This document shows, one piece after another, positions 1-8,129 of a stretch of DNA of 49,637 nucleotides (its first letter is position 1; each line of letters begins with the position of its first letter). A program made the position numbers and the translations under genes. The notes beneath the pieces were generated by a model. That model did not search any database, was not told the origin of the DNA, and saw only the letters and a list, made by a program, of their open reading frames with translations. Source of the DNA: Mesorhizobium sp. B2-7-1 (GTDB lineage Bacteria; Pseudomonadota; Alphaproteobacteria; Rhizobiales; Rhizobiaceae); contig NZ_VFUA01000040.1 of NCBI RefSeq assembly GCF_006440735.1, forward strand, positions 1 through 49,637. The letters run 5' to 3'.

Positions 1-77
1 CGCGGACCTTCAAGGTCCACCTCCATGATCTCAAGCGGCTTTCCGGCGGCAACGGCTACGGCGGCACGCGTTTTCAT
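1..77 (-). CDS. frmA: S-(hydroxymethyl)glutathione dehydrogenase, N-terminal fragment
   Basis: Only the first 25 codons lie in the window; the gene runs off the left edge. The reverse strand reads MKTRAAVAVAAGKPLEIMEV and continues DLEGP, which matches the start of class III alcohol dehydrogenases (E. coli FrmA begins MKSRAAVAFAPGKPLEI). A GGGAGG ribosome-binding site lies 9 bases before the ATG. The family is a cytoplasmic zinc enzyme that oxidises the glutathione adduct of formaldehyde to S-formylglutathione. This fits its place beside a methanol dehydrogenase cluster, since XoxF makes formaldehyde or formate. The zinc ligands are outside the window, so the call rests on the N-terminus alone. 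Confidence 0.8.
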   Translation of the reverse strand, partial: MKTRAAVAVAAGKPLEIMEVDLEGP

Positions 78-486
78 GAGGCACTTCCTCCCAAGGCAGT
101 CGAAAAAACTTCATGTTCCAGCGGACGTGAAGTCCGCCGGGCAACAAAAAATACCGTTTCCAAGCCGTAGTGAGGTCGCGATAATCGAACGGTCTCCCTC
201 ATAAGTCTATTCTACCAAGGTCCCCCCACCCTTCCAGCCGCTTCAAAGTGGCTGTCCGGTAGACATGTTGTTCGATCTCGCAGATCAATTGGAAGCTTTC
301 CGCGCAGTTTCGGCATGCCGTGCTCCGCTTGATCGCCGGCCGCCTTCCCGGCGGCGAATAGGACTAAAGCAGAAGTGACAGGTCAGCTTACAAGGTTTGA
401 TAAATCCAACACTTCCGCTAATTTCTTCGCGGGCACCTTGGCTTGGCGCTGGTCCGATAGGATTGGACTCGGCACGAGAGTGGGTA
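78..486. other. Divergent intergenic region between frmA and the ABC/propeller operon
   Basis: No convincing gene is seen in these 409 bases. The region must hold the promoters of frmA (minus) and of the operon that starts at 487 (plus). Visible structures are a perfect inverted repeat GCGGAC-N5-GTCCGC (121-137), a 10-base palindrome CGGCATGCCG (311-320) and a GC hairpin GCCGCC-TTCCC-GGCGGC (339-355). None can be assigned to a regulator. Confidence 0.5.
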
Positions 487-1746
487 ATGTTTTCGATGAC
501 GAGCGCGGTGCCGAGCACTCTCACGACCTTTTTGTGCTTCCTTTTCCTGGCCGCCAATTTTTCCGGTGCGGCGGCCCAGGAAGCGGCGAGCAAGCAACCG
601 GCCGCGACGGCCAAGCCTGAAAAGAAGATCACCGAAATCAAGATAGGTTATTTGCGCGCATACGCGCCGCAGCTGACGCTTTCCCTGCTCGACCTGCCGC
701 CAAGGGACGAGGGCCTTGCCGGCGCCAAGGTGGCGATTGGCGACAACAATACGACAGGAGCATTCCTCGGCCAGAAATTCAGCCTCGACATCACCGAAAT
801 AAAACCGGACGCCGATGCGGTTCAGGCATTCGACGACCTGATCGCCAAGGGCGACCGCTATGTGGTTGCGGACCTCCCGGCCAAGCAGCTGCTGTCCATC
901 GCCGACATCGCGCGCGACAAGGGCGTGCTGATCTTCAACATCGGCGCCACCGACGACAGTCTGCGCGAGGAGGACTGCCGCATAAACGTCTTCCACATCG
1001 CGCCGACGCGCAGCATGCTGGCCGACGCGCTGGCGCAGTATCTCATGGTCAAGAAATGGCCTAACTGGGTGCTGCTCTACGGCTCGCATGAGCAGGACCA
1101 CCTCTACGCCGATGCGTTGCGCCGCGCGGCTGCCCGTTTCGGTGGCCAGATCGTGGCGGAGAAGGAGTTCAAGGACACCGGCACCGCCAGGCGAACCGAT
1201 ACGGGCGCCACGCAGATCCAGCAGCAGATTTCCGTGTTCACGCAGGACCTGCCTGAGCACGACGTGGTGCTGGTCGCCGACGAGAGCGAGGTATTCGGAA
1301 CCTATGTGCCCTACCGCACATGGACGCCGCGGCCGGTCGCGGGCACGGCCGGACTTGTCGCATCGTCATGGCACCCCGCGAGCGAGCAATGGGGCGGCAT
1401 CCAGATGCAAAGCCGCTTCCTGAGGACCACGGGCCGGCGAATGTTGTCCAAGGACATGTCGGCCTGGACGGCCGTGCGGGCCGTCGGCGAAGCCACCACG
1501 CGCACCAATGGCGACGATCCTAAAAAAATCAGCGACTACATCCGTTCGGATGATTTCTCGGTCGCCGCCTTCAAGGGCCAGAAGCTGACCTTCCGCAAAT
1601 GGAACCTCCAGCTGCGCCAGCCGATCCTGCTCAGCGACGCCAAGTCGGTCGTCTCGACTTCGCCGCAGGAGGGCTATCTCCATCAGGTTTCCGAGCTCGA
1701 CACGCTCGGCGTCGACCAACCGGAGACCAAATGCGCCCTTAAGTAG
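487..1746 (+). CDS. Periplasmic ABC substrate-binding protein of the PQQ-alcohol-dehydrogenase-associated type (LutA-like)
   Basis: About 419 residues. It begins with a hydrophobic signal (FLCFLFLAANFSGAAAQ), then a charged linker, then a branched-chain-amino-acid-like type I periplasmic binding fold (IKIGYLRAYAPQLTLS at the mature start, KGVLIFNIGATDD, WVLLYGSHEQD). Proteins of this kind accompany PQQ-dependent alcohol dehydrogenases, and in Methylobacterium a counterpart (lutA) belongs to the lanthanide uptake cluster. It heads a same-strand operon with a beta-propeller, an ATPase and a permease. The ATG at 487 is chosen because it starts the signal peptide; the ATG at 496 is equally possible. 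An upstream in-frame ATG at 397 would place non-signal residues in front. The ligand is unknown: lanthanide complex, PQQ-related compound or alcohol are all inference. Confidence 0.75.
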   Translation: MFSMTSAVPSTLTTFLCFLFLAANFSGAAAQEAASKQPAATAKPEKKITEIKIGYLRAYAPQLTLSLLDLPPRDEGLAGAKVAIGDNNTTGAFLGQKFSLDITEIKPDADAVQAFDDLIAKGDRYVVADLPAKQLLSIADIARDKGVLIFNIGATDDSLREEDCRINVFHIAPTRSMLADALAQYLMVKKWPNWVLLYGSHEQDHLYADALRRAAARFGGQIVAEKEFKDTGTARRTDTGATQIQQQISVFTQDLPEHDVVLVADESEVFGTYVPYRTWTPRPVAGTAGLVASSWHPASEQWGGIQMQSRFLRTTGRRMLSKDMSAWTAVRAVGEATTRTNGDDPKKISDYIRSDDFSVAAFKGQKLTFRKWNLQLRQPILLSDAKSVVSTSPQEGYLHQVSELDTLGVDQPETKCALK

Positions 1747-1768
1747 AAAGCAATCGGGAGGAGTTTCG

Positions 1769-2740
1769 GTGCAAGGACGAACTTGTGCACTAGCCATTCT
1801 CGCGGCCGGTCTGATGACCGGTCCGGCATCGGCCTATACGGCCTATGTCTCCAACGAGAAGGACAACACCATGACCGTCATCGACACGGCGGTGATGAAG
1901 GTGATCAAGACCGTCGATGTCGGCCAGCGGCCGCGCGGCATCACGATCTCGCCCGACGGCAAGTTCGTCTACCTGTGCGCCAGCGACGACGACACGGTCC
2001 AGATCATCGATACGTCCAGCCTTGAAATCGTGGGCACGCTGCCCTCTGGGCCCGACCCTGAACTGTTCGTGCTCTCGCCCGACGGCAAGACGCTTTATAT
2101 CGCCAACGAGGACGACAATCTGGTGACTGTCGTCGACGTCGCGAGCAAGGCGGTGCTCTCGGAGATCCCGGTCGGCGTCGAGCCGGAAGGCATGGGCGTC
2201 AGCCCAGACGGCAAGACCATGGTCAACACCTCCGAGACCACCAGCATGGCGCATTTCATCGACACGCAAAGTCATGAGGTGACCGATAACGTGCTGGTCG
2301 ACACGCGCCCGCGCTTCGCCGAATTCAAGCCCGATGGCTCGCAGGTCTGGGTCAGCGCCGAGGTCGGCGGCACGGTAAGCGTCATCGACAACGCCAAGCG
2401 CCAGGTCGTGAAGAAAATCCAGTTCGCGATCAATGGATTGCGGGCTGAAACCATCCAACCCGTGGGCATCGCCATAACCGCCGACGGCAAGAAGGCCTAT
2501 GTCGCGCTCGGTCCGGCAAACCATGTCGCGGTGATCAACACCGAGACCTACGAAGTGGAGAAATACATCCTTGTCGGCCAGCGCGTCTGGCATCTGGCCT
2601 TCACCCCCGACCAGAAGACGCTGATCACCACGAACGGCAACTCGAACGACATCACCTTCATCGACACGGCGACCGATGAACCGGTCCAGTCGCTCACCGT
2701 CGGCCAGCAGCCGTGGGGCGTGGCCATATCGCCCAACTAG
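1769..2740 (+). CDS. Exported YVTN-family beta-propeller protein (PQQ-catabolism-associated, LutD-like)
   Basis: 323 residues from a GTG start with a strong GGGAGGAG site about 5 bases upstream. A short signal peptide ends near PASAYTAYVSNEKDN. The rest is made of repeated blades of the form ISPDGKFVYL, LSPDGKTLYIANEDDN, VSPDGKTMV and ISPN, the pattern of seven-bladed YVTN propellers. The family name 'PQQ-dependent catabolism-associated beta-propeller' comes from its constant presence beside PQQ alcohol dehydrogenases. A homologue in the Methylobacterium lut cluster is exported. It is probably a periplasmic partner of the ABC system; no catalytic residues can be named. Confidence 0.8.
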   Translation: MQGRTCALAILAAGLMTGPASAYTAYVSNEKDNTMTVIDTAVMKVIKTVDVGQRPRGITISPDGKFVYLCASDDDTVQIIDTSSLEIVGTLPSGPDPELFVLSPDGKTLYIANEDDNLVTVVDVASKAVLSEIPVGVEPEGMGVSPDGKTMVNTSETTSMAHFIDTQSHEVTDNVLVDTRPRFAEFKPDGSQVWVSAEVGGTVSVIDNAKRQVVKKIQFAINGLRAETIQPVGIAITADGKKAYVALGPANHVAVINTETYEVEKYILVGQRVWHLAFTPDQKTLITTNGNSNDITFIDTATDEPVQSLTVGQQPWGVAISPN

Positions 2741-2772
2741 CGATGCTCCAAGCAAGCCAGGAGGTTCGTTCC

Positions 2773-3216
2773 ATGACGATCAACCGCACGATTGCCTTCG
2801 CCGTTCTGGTTGGACTGGCGGTTGCTCCGCTCGCGGCCAGTGCCGACGACAATGCGCTGAAGGTGACGCGATCGAGCAAGAACCTCCCCGAGCTGGTCCT
2901 GGGCTCGGACAAATCCAGCTACGACGTCAACCGGGCGGATTTCGAACTGGTCGCCGGCCAGGGCTACCGCTGGAAGATCACGTCTCACGGCGGCTTCGAA
3001 TACAAGTTCATGACCGATCTCTGGCGAAACGTCTGGATCGACCAGATCGTCATAAACGATCTCGAAGTGCATATGGCCGGCGCACCAGCCTGGCTCGAAT
3101 TCGACGATGCGGGAACCATATTGGTTCAGTTCCACACCGTGCGGCCCGGCGAATACACCTGGTCCGTCTCCGACCTTGCCGACAAGGGCCTCAAGGGAAA
3201 GATCACGATCAAATGA
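2773..3216 (+). CDS. Exported cupredoxin-like protein of the same operon
   Basis: 147 residues with a clear signal peptide (ends PLAASADDN). The mature part is rich in short beta strands (FELVAGQGYRWKITSHGG, IVINDLEVH, ILVQFHTVRPGEYTWSVSD, GKITIK), the layout of a cupredoxin-like sandwich. The His-Cys-Met copper ligand cluster of true cupredoxins is missing, since there is no cysteine in the mature protein. An AGGAGG site precedes the ATG at 2773. The gene sits 32 bases after the propeller gene and 37 before the ATPase, so it is likely co-transcribed. A small exported protein is also part of lut-type clusters. Its role is not known. Confidence 0.65.
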   Translation: MTINRTIAFAVLVGLAVAPLAASADDNALKVTRSSKNLPELVLGSDKSSYDVNRADFELVAGQGYRWKITSHGGFEYKFMTDLWRNVWIDQIVINDLEVHMAGAPAWLEFDDAGTILVQFHTVRPGEYTWSVSDLADKGLKGKITIK

Positions 3217-3253
3217 AAACGGCAAATGAGGACCGGGCACAGATGAGGACAAG

Positions 3254-4051
3254 GTGATCGGCGTGCAGCATGTACGGACAGGCGGACCGGGAAATGAGGT
3301 GGCGGCGCTCGACGTCGCCGGTGTCAGCCATTCCTACGGTCCCAAGCGGGCGCTGAACAACGTGTCCTTCTCGATCGCGCCGGCGACTTTCACCGTTCTG
3401 CTCGGCCTCAACGGCGCCGGCAAGACAACCTTGTTCTCGCTGATCAGCCACCTTTACGACACGCGCCACGGATCGATCCGCATCTTCGGCAACGACATCC
3501 GCCGCGCTTCCGGCGAAGCGCTCAGATGTGTCGGCATCGTGTTCCAGGCACGCACCCTCGACCTTGACCTCAGCGTGCACCAGAACCTCTCCTACCACGC
3601 CTCGCTGCACGGCATCGGCGGACGCGAGGCCCGGCAGCGCATCGCGGCCCTGCTCGAAACGGTCGACATGCGGGGTCGCGGGCATGACAAGGCCCGCTCT
3701 CTCTCCGGCGGCCAGATGCGACGGATCGAGATCGCCAGGGCGCTGCTGCATCGCCCCGCCCTGCTGCTGCTCGACGAGGCGACCGTCGGCCTCGACATCC
3801 AGTCGCGCGCCGGCATCCTGGCCACCATCCGTAGGCTGGTCGAAACCGAAGGCATCGGCGTTCTGTGGGCCACGCATCTGATCGACGAAGTCGACGACGG
3901 CGACCATGCCGTCGTGTTGCGACAGGGCAACCTTGTCGCCAGCGGCACGGTGTCCGATCTCATCCAGGCCAACGGCGCTGATTCGATCCGCGACGCTTTC
4001 TCGAAGCTCAACCGCGCAGAGGCGGCCGGCATTGCGGAGATCTCGCCGTGA
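3254..4051 (+). CDS. ABC transporter ATP-binding protein (PQQ-alcohol-dehydrogenase system type, LutE-like)
   Basis: 265 residues from a GTG start (AGGAC upstream; no in-frame ATG nearby). All ATPase motifs are intact: Walker A GLNGAGKT at about 51-58, signature LSGGQ at 150-154, Walker B LLLLDEA with D174 and E175, and the H-loop in WATHL. It is of the CcmA/NodI class that drives ABC-2 permeases. The last bases overlap the permease GTG (GTGA, 4 bases), so the two are translationally coupled. It powers the inner-membrane step of the system whose periplasmic parts are encoded just upstream. Confidence 0.88.
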   Translation: MIGVQHVRTGGPGNEVAALDVAGVSHSYGPKRALNNVSFSIAPATFTVLLGLNGAGKTTLFSLISHLYDTRHGSIRIFGNDIRRASGEALRCVGIVFQARTLDLDLSVHQNLSYHASLHGIGGREARQRIAALLETVDMRGRGHDKARSLSGGQMRRIEIARALLHRPALLLLDEATVGLDIQSRAGILATIRRLVETEGIGVLWATHLIDEVDDGDHAVVLRQGNLVASGTVSDLIQANGADSIRDAFSKLNRAEAAGIAEISP

Positions 4052-4923
4052 GCGCCTCCGCAATGCCGCAGAAGGTCGCCTCCGTCACGCCGGTGAGGTC
4101 CGGCGCGTTCGGCCTGCGCCACTATCTCATCTGCCTCAAGGGCGTCGTCCTGCGCGAGTGCCTGCGTTTCCTGCATCAACGCGAGCGCTTCATCTCCTCG
4201 CTGGTCAGGCCGCTCGTCTGGCTGTTCATCTTCGCCGCCGGCTTTCGCCAGGTGCTCGGCGTCTCGATCATCCCGCCCTACAAGACCTACGTCCTCTACG
4301 AGGTCTACATCACGCCCGGCCTGTGCGGCATGATCCTTCTGTTCTCGGGCATGCAGTCATCGCTGTCGATGGTCTACGACCGCGAGATGGGCAATATGCG
4401 CACCCTTCTCGTCAGCCCGTTTCCGCGCTGGTTCCTGTTGGTGTCGAAGATGCTCGCCGGCGTCGCCGTTTCGATCGCGCAGGTCTACGCGTTCCTGATC
4501 GTGGCCTGGTTCTGGGGCGTCAAGGCGCCGCCGCTCGGCTACCTGTTCGTGCTGCCGGCGTTGTTTTTGTCGGGCATGATGCTTTGCGCGCTCGGGATGC
4601 TTTTGTCCTCGGTGATCAAGCAGCTCGAGAACTTCGCCGGCATCATGAACTTCGTCATATTCCCCGGCTATTTCGCCTCGCCGGCTCTGTATCCGTTGTG
4701 GCGCATCCAGGAAGCCAGCCCTCTCCTCTACAAGATCTGCGTCGTCAATCCGTTCACCTACGCGGTCGAACTGATCCGCTTCGCCTTTTACGGGCAGGTC
4801 GATTGGCTGTCGCTGGGCGTCGTCGCCGGATGCACGCTGCTGTTCCTGGCCGGAGCCATCATCGCCTACGACCCTTCACGCGGCCTGATGACCCGCAAGC
4901 AGGATACGGGAGGAAATGCCTGA
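4048..4923 (+). CDS. ABC-2 type permease (alcohol/PQQ-associated, LutF/PedC-like)
   Basis: 291 residues from a GTG start that overlaps the stop of the ATPase gene. About six hydrophobic segments are visible, for example VRPLVWLFIFAAGF, PGLCGMILLFSGM, MLAGVAVSIAQVYAFLIV, LFVLPALFLSGMMLCALGML and LGVVAGCTLLFLAGAII. This is the ABC-2 layout also found in NodJ- and PedC-type proteins. ABC-2 permeases are usually exporters, which is odd beside a periplasmic binding protein; the lut system has the same combination and is thought to import. Direction cannot be settled from sequence. Confidence 0.82.
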   Translation: MSASAMPQKVASVTPVRSGAFGLRHYLICLKGVVLRECLRFLHQRERFISSLVRPLVWLFIFAAGFRQVLGVSIIPPYKTYVLYEVYITPGLCGMILLFSGMQSSLSMVYDREMGNMRTLLVSPFPRWFLLVSKMLAGVAVSIAQVYAFLIVAWFWGVKAPPLGYLFVLPALFLSGMMLCALGMLLSSVIKQLENFAGIMNFVIFPGYFASPALYPLWRIQEASPLLYKICVVNPFTYAVELIRFAFYGQVDWLSLGVVAGCTLLFLAGAIIAYDPSRGLMTRKQDTGGNA

Positions 4924-5552
4924 TGACGCGATTGGCCTTTGCTCGCGGCCTTGTTGTGGTCGCCATGCTCGCGCCGGGCGCAAATGCCAAGGCGGCGACC
5001 GTCGATCCGGACTGGCCGTGTGTCCAGCGCAAGGTGCCGCAATTGTCGCTCGGCCAGGTCTGGAACGGAGCCGACCTTCCGCCTTCGGCCAAGGACTGGT
5101 CAAACGACGCCTCGGTTTCCGCCCTTGTCGAGGACGTTGCGGCACGGCGGCTGCCGATCGCCGACGCAGAGAAGAAGATCAGGGATTTTGCGGCATCGCT
5201 GCCGGCCGAGCAGCTTGCACCGAAAATGGCGATGCTCGTGCAGGGTATGTTCGACCACATGGACGCCGAGCGTTCGCATGTGATTTCCGGCATTTCCCGT
5301 TATGCCCACAGGCAGCTCGAAATGGCCGCCGACTTGCGCAAGCAAGCCTCCGATGTCGATGCGTTGCGCGCGAAGCCCGACGCGGATCAGGACGAGGTCG
5401 AGCGGCGGACCGACCAGCTGACTTTCGCGACGCGGATCTTCACGGAGCGCGCCCAGTCCCTGACCTATGTCTGCGACGTGCCGACGATAATCGAGCAGCG
5501 GCTTTATCAGCTGGCCAAGACCGTCTCGGGCACGCTTGCCGCGAAGAAATAA
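4923..5552 (+). CDS. Exported helical protein at the end of the ABC/propeller operon (LutG-like position)
   Basis: 209 residues. The ATG overlaps the permease stop by one base (TGATG), with GGAGG upstream. A signal peptide ends near ANAKAATVDPDW. The mature protein has two cysteines (WPCVQRK near the start, LTYVCDVP near the end) that could form a disulphide, and long charged helices with heptad-like spacing (HRQLEMAADLRKQASDVDAL). I do not recognise a named domain. Its operon position matches the last exported component of lut-type clusters. No TonB-dependent receptor follows, unlike in Methylobacterium. Confidence 0.7.
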   Translation: MTRLAFARGLVVVAMLAPGANAKAATVDPDWPCVQRKVPQLSLGQVWNGADLPPSAKDWSNDASVSALVEDVAARRLPIADAEKKIRDFAASLPAEQLAPKMAMLVQGMFDHMDAERSHVISGISRYAHRQLEMAADLRKQASDVDALRAKPDADQDEVERRTDQLTFATRIFTERAQSLTYVCDVPTIIEQRLYQLAKTVSGTLAAKK

Positions 5553-5561
5553 CCTCTCCGG

Positions 5562-5762
5562 TCAACTGCTCCGGCCGGGCAGCACGCGCCAGCGCTGCAC
5601 GAAGTAGCCAGGATGTGTGTCCAGCCAATGCGCGACCAGCGGCTGTGCCTGCATGAAGGCCACTCCGGGATTCATGGCCAGACCGTCCGCCATTTCCTCG
5701 CGTTGCTCGCAATTCTGCGGTACGCCCGTCATGCAGACCATCATCACGATTGTATAAAGCAT
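5562..5762 (-). CDS. Small two-cysteine protein, paralogue of the gene at 17808-18017
   Basis: 66 residues, convergent with the preceding operon, with only 9 bases between the stops. The protein carries VCMTGVPQNC near the N-terminus and ends AHWLDTHPGYFVQRWRV. The small protein at 17808 has the same frame of residues: C-x6-C, then A-x-W-x3-HP-x3-V-x-RW. That shared pattern argues it is real despite its size. A short hydrophobic N-terminus (MLYTIVMMVCM) could be a weak signal or membrane anchor. I do not know a function. Confidence 0.6.
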   Translation of the reverse strand: MLYTIVMMVCMTGVPQNCEQREEMADGLAMNPGVAFMQAQPLVAHWLDTHPGYFVQRWRVLPGRSS

Positions 5763-5964
5763 TGCCCCTTCCCCTTCGAAATCCCGAACCCCACGCCGGG
5801 ACGCATAGCGATTGTCTGCAGGGTTTGGCTGCCCTGCTGCCCTACCATTCCATTAGCAATAAGCAATATAACATGCGGGCTGGCCGATCACCATGGCGGT
5901 GACCCATTGCTCACGCCCTTTCCGAACCTTTCGCACGATCTCGACGGCCGGTATGTCAGGCGTT
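5763..5964. other. Intergenic region downstream of cbbR
   Basis: 202 bases between the stop of cbbR and the start of the small cysteine protein, both on the minus strand. It contains a short inverted repeat TCACC-N5-GGTGA (5888-5902) and an AT-rich stretch near 5850-5872. No gene or strong terminator is seen. Confidence 0.4.
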
Positions 5965-6951
5965 TCACTTGGACCTTGCAGGCGTTCTCGCTTGCCGTGC
6001 CGGCGCTGCTTCATCTACTTCGGCGTGCGGATACAATTTGCCGAACAGGGGCAGGTAGGTCGCGCCCTTGCGCATCAGGAAATCGTTGAAGGTCGCCATC
6101 GCCGGCGAGATCACGTGATCGGTGCGCATCACCGAAAACCATTGCCGGCGGATCGGCATGCCGGCCACGTCGAGAATGACGAGCCGGCCGGCTTCCGTCT
6201 CTGCGGCGATGGTGTGGGCGGAGATGAAGGCGATGCCGAGACCTGCCATCACCGCCTGCTTGATCGTCTCGTTCGACCCCATCTCGACGCCGAGATCGTC
6301 GATCCGGCCGGGCACGTCGCTCAGGAATATCTCCAGCGAGATGCGCGTGCCCGAGCCTGGCTCGCGGATAAGGAAATGCTCCTCGGCGATCCTTTCCTTG
6401 GAAATGTCGCGTGCCGAAACCAGCTTGTGCTCGGGCGGCGCGATGATGACCAGCGGATGGTCGCCGAAGACGGAAGCACGCACCGAAACTTCCTTGGGCG
6501 GACGGCCCATCAGCGCGATGTCGATATCGTGGTTCTTCAATCTGTCGATCGTTTCGGCGCGATTGCCGATGGCAAGCCGCATGTCGATATCGGGATGCTC
6601 CTTCATGAAGCCGGCCATCAGCCGCGGCGCGAAATATTTGGCGGTGGAAACGACGCCGAGCCTCAGGCTGCCGGTGCGCACGCCTTTGATGGCGTCCATC
6701 TCGTCTTCGAGCATGCGCAGCCGCTCGTCGATGGCCTGCGCTGCCTCGACGAAGGCCAGCCCTGCGGCGGTGGGACGCATGCCGTCCGACGTCCGGTCGA
6801 ACAAGGCCAGTTGGAACTCGTCCTCCACCTGTCGCAACTGGATCGTAACCGCTGGAGGAGAAAGGCCTAACACCTTGGCCGCGCTCACGATTTTTCCGTG
6901 ACTGACGATGGCCTGGACGGTCTTCAATTGCTTGAGCGTGAGGTTTCTCAT
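5965..6951 (-). CDS. cbbR: LysR-type regulator of the Calvin cycle operon
   Basis: 328 residues. The N-terminal winged helix-turn-helix (LTLKQLKTVQAIVSHGKIVS, then AAKVLGLSPPAVTIQLRQVE) is typical of LysR proteins and of CbbR in particular. The effector domain follows from about residue 95 (GSLRLGVVSTAKYFAPRL; IDIALMGRPP is a CbbR-like segment). It is transcribed divergently from cbbF, with 119 bases between the start codons, the standard cbbR arrangement. Known CbbR proteins activate cbb operons in response to Calvin-cycle metabolites such as RuBP or to NADPH. It probably also represses itself. Confidence 0.95.
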   Translation of the reverse strand: MRNLTLKQLKTVQAIVSHGKIVSAAKVLGLSPPAVTIQLRQVEDEFQLALFDRTSDGMRPTAAGLAFVEAAQAIDERLRMLEDEMDAIKGVRTGSLRLGVVSTAKYFAPRLMAGFMKEHPDIDMRLAIGNRAETIDRLKNHDIDIALMGRPPKEVSVRASVFGDHPLVIIAPPEHKLVSARDISKERIAEEHFLIREPGSGTRISLEIFLSDVPGRIDDLGVEMGSNETIKQAVMAGLGIAFISAHTIAAETEAGRLVILDVAGMPIRRQWFSVMRTDHVISPAMATFNDFLMRKGATYLPLFGKLYPHAEVDEAAPARQARTPARSK

Positions 6952-7070
6952 GGGCTATACTAAATTAATTTTAGTGCCGAGGTAAAGTTATTGAATTTTA
7001 CTTAGCGTGGATCGTTTGGTTTCATCTCTCCATCCGGCCTCGAGGGATATGGCCGGACCGGGAGGTTACG
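6952..7070. promoter_or_regulatory. cbbR-cbbF divergent promoter with CbbR-type inverted repeats
   Basis: Two inverted repeats lie in the AT-rich centre: ACTAAA-N5-TTTAGT (6959-6975), just upstream of the cbbR start codon, and GTAAA-N10-TTTAC (6982-7001). LysR regulators bind T-N11-A dyads, usually as a recognition site plus an activation site, and the two repeats are centred about 25 bases apart. The cbbF ribosome-binding site GGGAGG is at 7060-7065. Which dyad is the primary CbbR site is inference. Confidence 0.65.
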
Positions 7071-8120
7071 ATGCCAGCGGCAACGCTCGACGCTTTTCTG
7101 AACTCCTATCTCGGCGACCAGCCGGACGAACGCCGATCCGCGGTCGTTGCGACCATCCGGCAGTTCACGCAAGCCGCCACCAAGGTCCGCAATGCCATCA
7201 ACCAGGGGGCGCTCGGCGTCGCTTTTGCCGGGACCCACGGCGCCAATGCCGATGGCGATGTCCAGAAGGATCTCGACGTCTTCGCCGACGACATCTTCCT
7301 CGACGCCATGCGTCGCGCCCCGGTCGCGCTCTATGCCTCCGAGGAGCTGGAGCAGCCGGTACTGCTCGACAGGCAAGCCCCCCTCGCCGTCGCCATCGAC
7401 CCGTTGGACGGCTCTTCCAACATCGACACCAACGTGTCGGTCGGAACGATTTTCTCGCTCCTCCCTGCAACTGGCGCGCCGGATGTCGATCCGGCCGCCT
7501 CCTTTTTACAGGCAGGCGTGAGCATGCTTGGCGCCGGCTTCTTCATCTACGGGCCGCAGTTGGCGCTCGTTCTGTCGCTCGGCAGCGGCACGCACGTCTT
7601 CGTGCATTCGACCCGGCTGGGCACCTTCGTCCAGGCCTACGAAAGCCGGATCATCCCCGAGCGGACCCAGGAGTTCGCCATCAACGCCGCCAACTACCGC
7701 CACTGGGACGAGGCCGTGCGCCTCTATGTCGACGACTGCCTGGAAGGCACCGAAGGTCCAAGGGAGAAGGATTTCAACATGCGCTGGATCGCCTCGTTGG
7801 TTGCCGAATGCTATCGCATATTAATGCGCGGCGGCGTGTTTCTGTATCCCGGCGACCAACGCCGAGGTTACGGCCAGGGCCGGCTTCGGCTGGTCTATGA
7901 GGCCAACCCGATTGCCTATCTGATCGAACAGGCGGCCGGTGCCGCGACCGACGCGATCACCCGCATCCTGGAAATCGAACCCGAGAGCCTGCATCAGCGC
8001 GTGCCCGTGGTCTTCGGATCCTCGCGGGAAGTCGCGCGCATCGCCCGCTACCACACCGAACCCAGCGCCATCGGCGAGCGTGCGCCGCTGTTCAGCCGCC
8101 GCGGACTCTTCAGGGCCTGA
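7071..8120 (+). CDS. cbbF: Fructose-1,6-/sedoheptulose-1,7-bisphosphatase, class I
   Basis: 349 residues. It hydrolyses fructose 1,6-bisphosphate, and in Calvin operons often sedoheptulose 1,7-bisphosphate as well. The metal and phosphate motif DPLDGSSNID is present, followed later by EKDFNMRWIASLVAE and the substrate-binding stretch GGVFLYPGD. Length and motifs are those of class I FBPases. GGGAGG lies 5 bases before the ATG. It is the first gene of the cbb operon and lies next to the CbbR sites. Confidence 0.95.
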   Translation: MPAATLDAFLNSYLGDQPDERRSAVVATIRQFTQAATKVRNAINQGALGVAFAGTHGANADGDVQKDLDVFADDIFLDAMRRAPVALYASEELEQPVLLDRQAPLAVAIDPLDGSSNIDTNVSVGTIFSLLPATGAPDVDPAASFLQAGVSMLGAGFFIYGPQLALVLSLGSGTHVFVHSTRLGTFVQAYESRIIPERTQEFAINAANYRHWDEAVRLYVDDCLEGTEGPREKDFNMRWIASLVAECYRILMRGGVFLYPGDQRRGYGQGRLRLVYEANPIAYLIEQAAGAATDAITRILEIEPESLHQRVPVVFGSSREVARIARYHTEPSAIGERAPLFSRRGLFRA

Positions 8121-8129
8121 GCGGAAACC

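Noticed and set aside
3906..5552. A 548-codon frame that includes the exported protein at 4923
   Set aside because: Its first part runs in the wrong frame through the ATPase and permease genes; only the portion from the ATG at 4923 has a signal peptide and ribosome-binding site.
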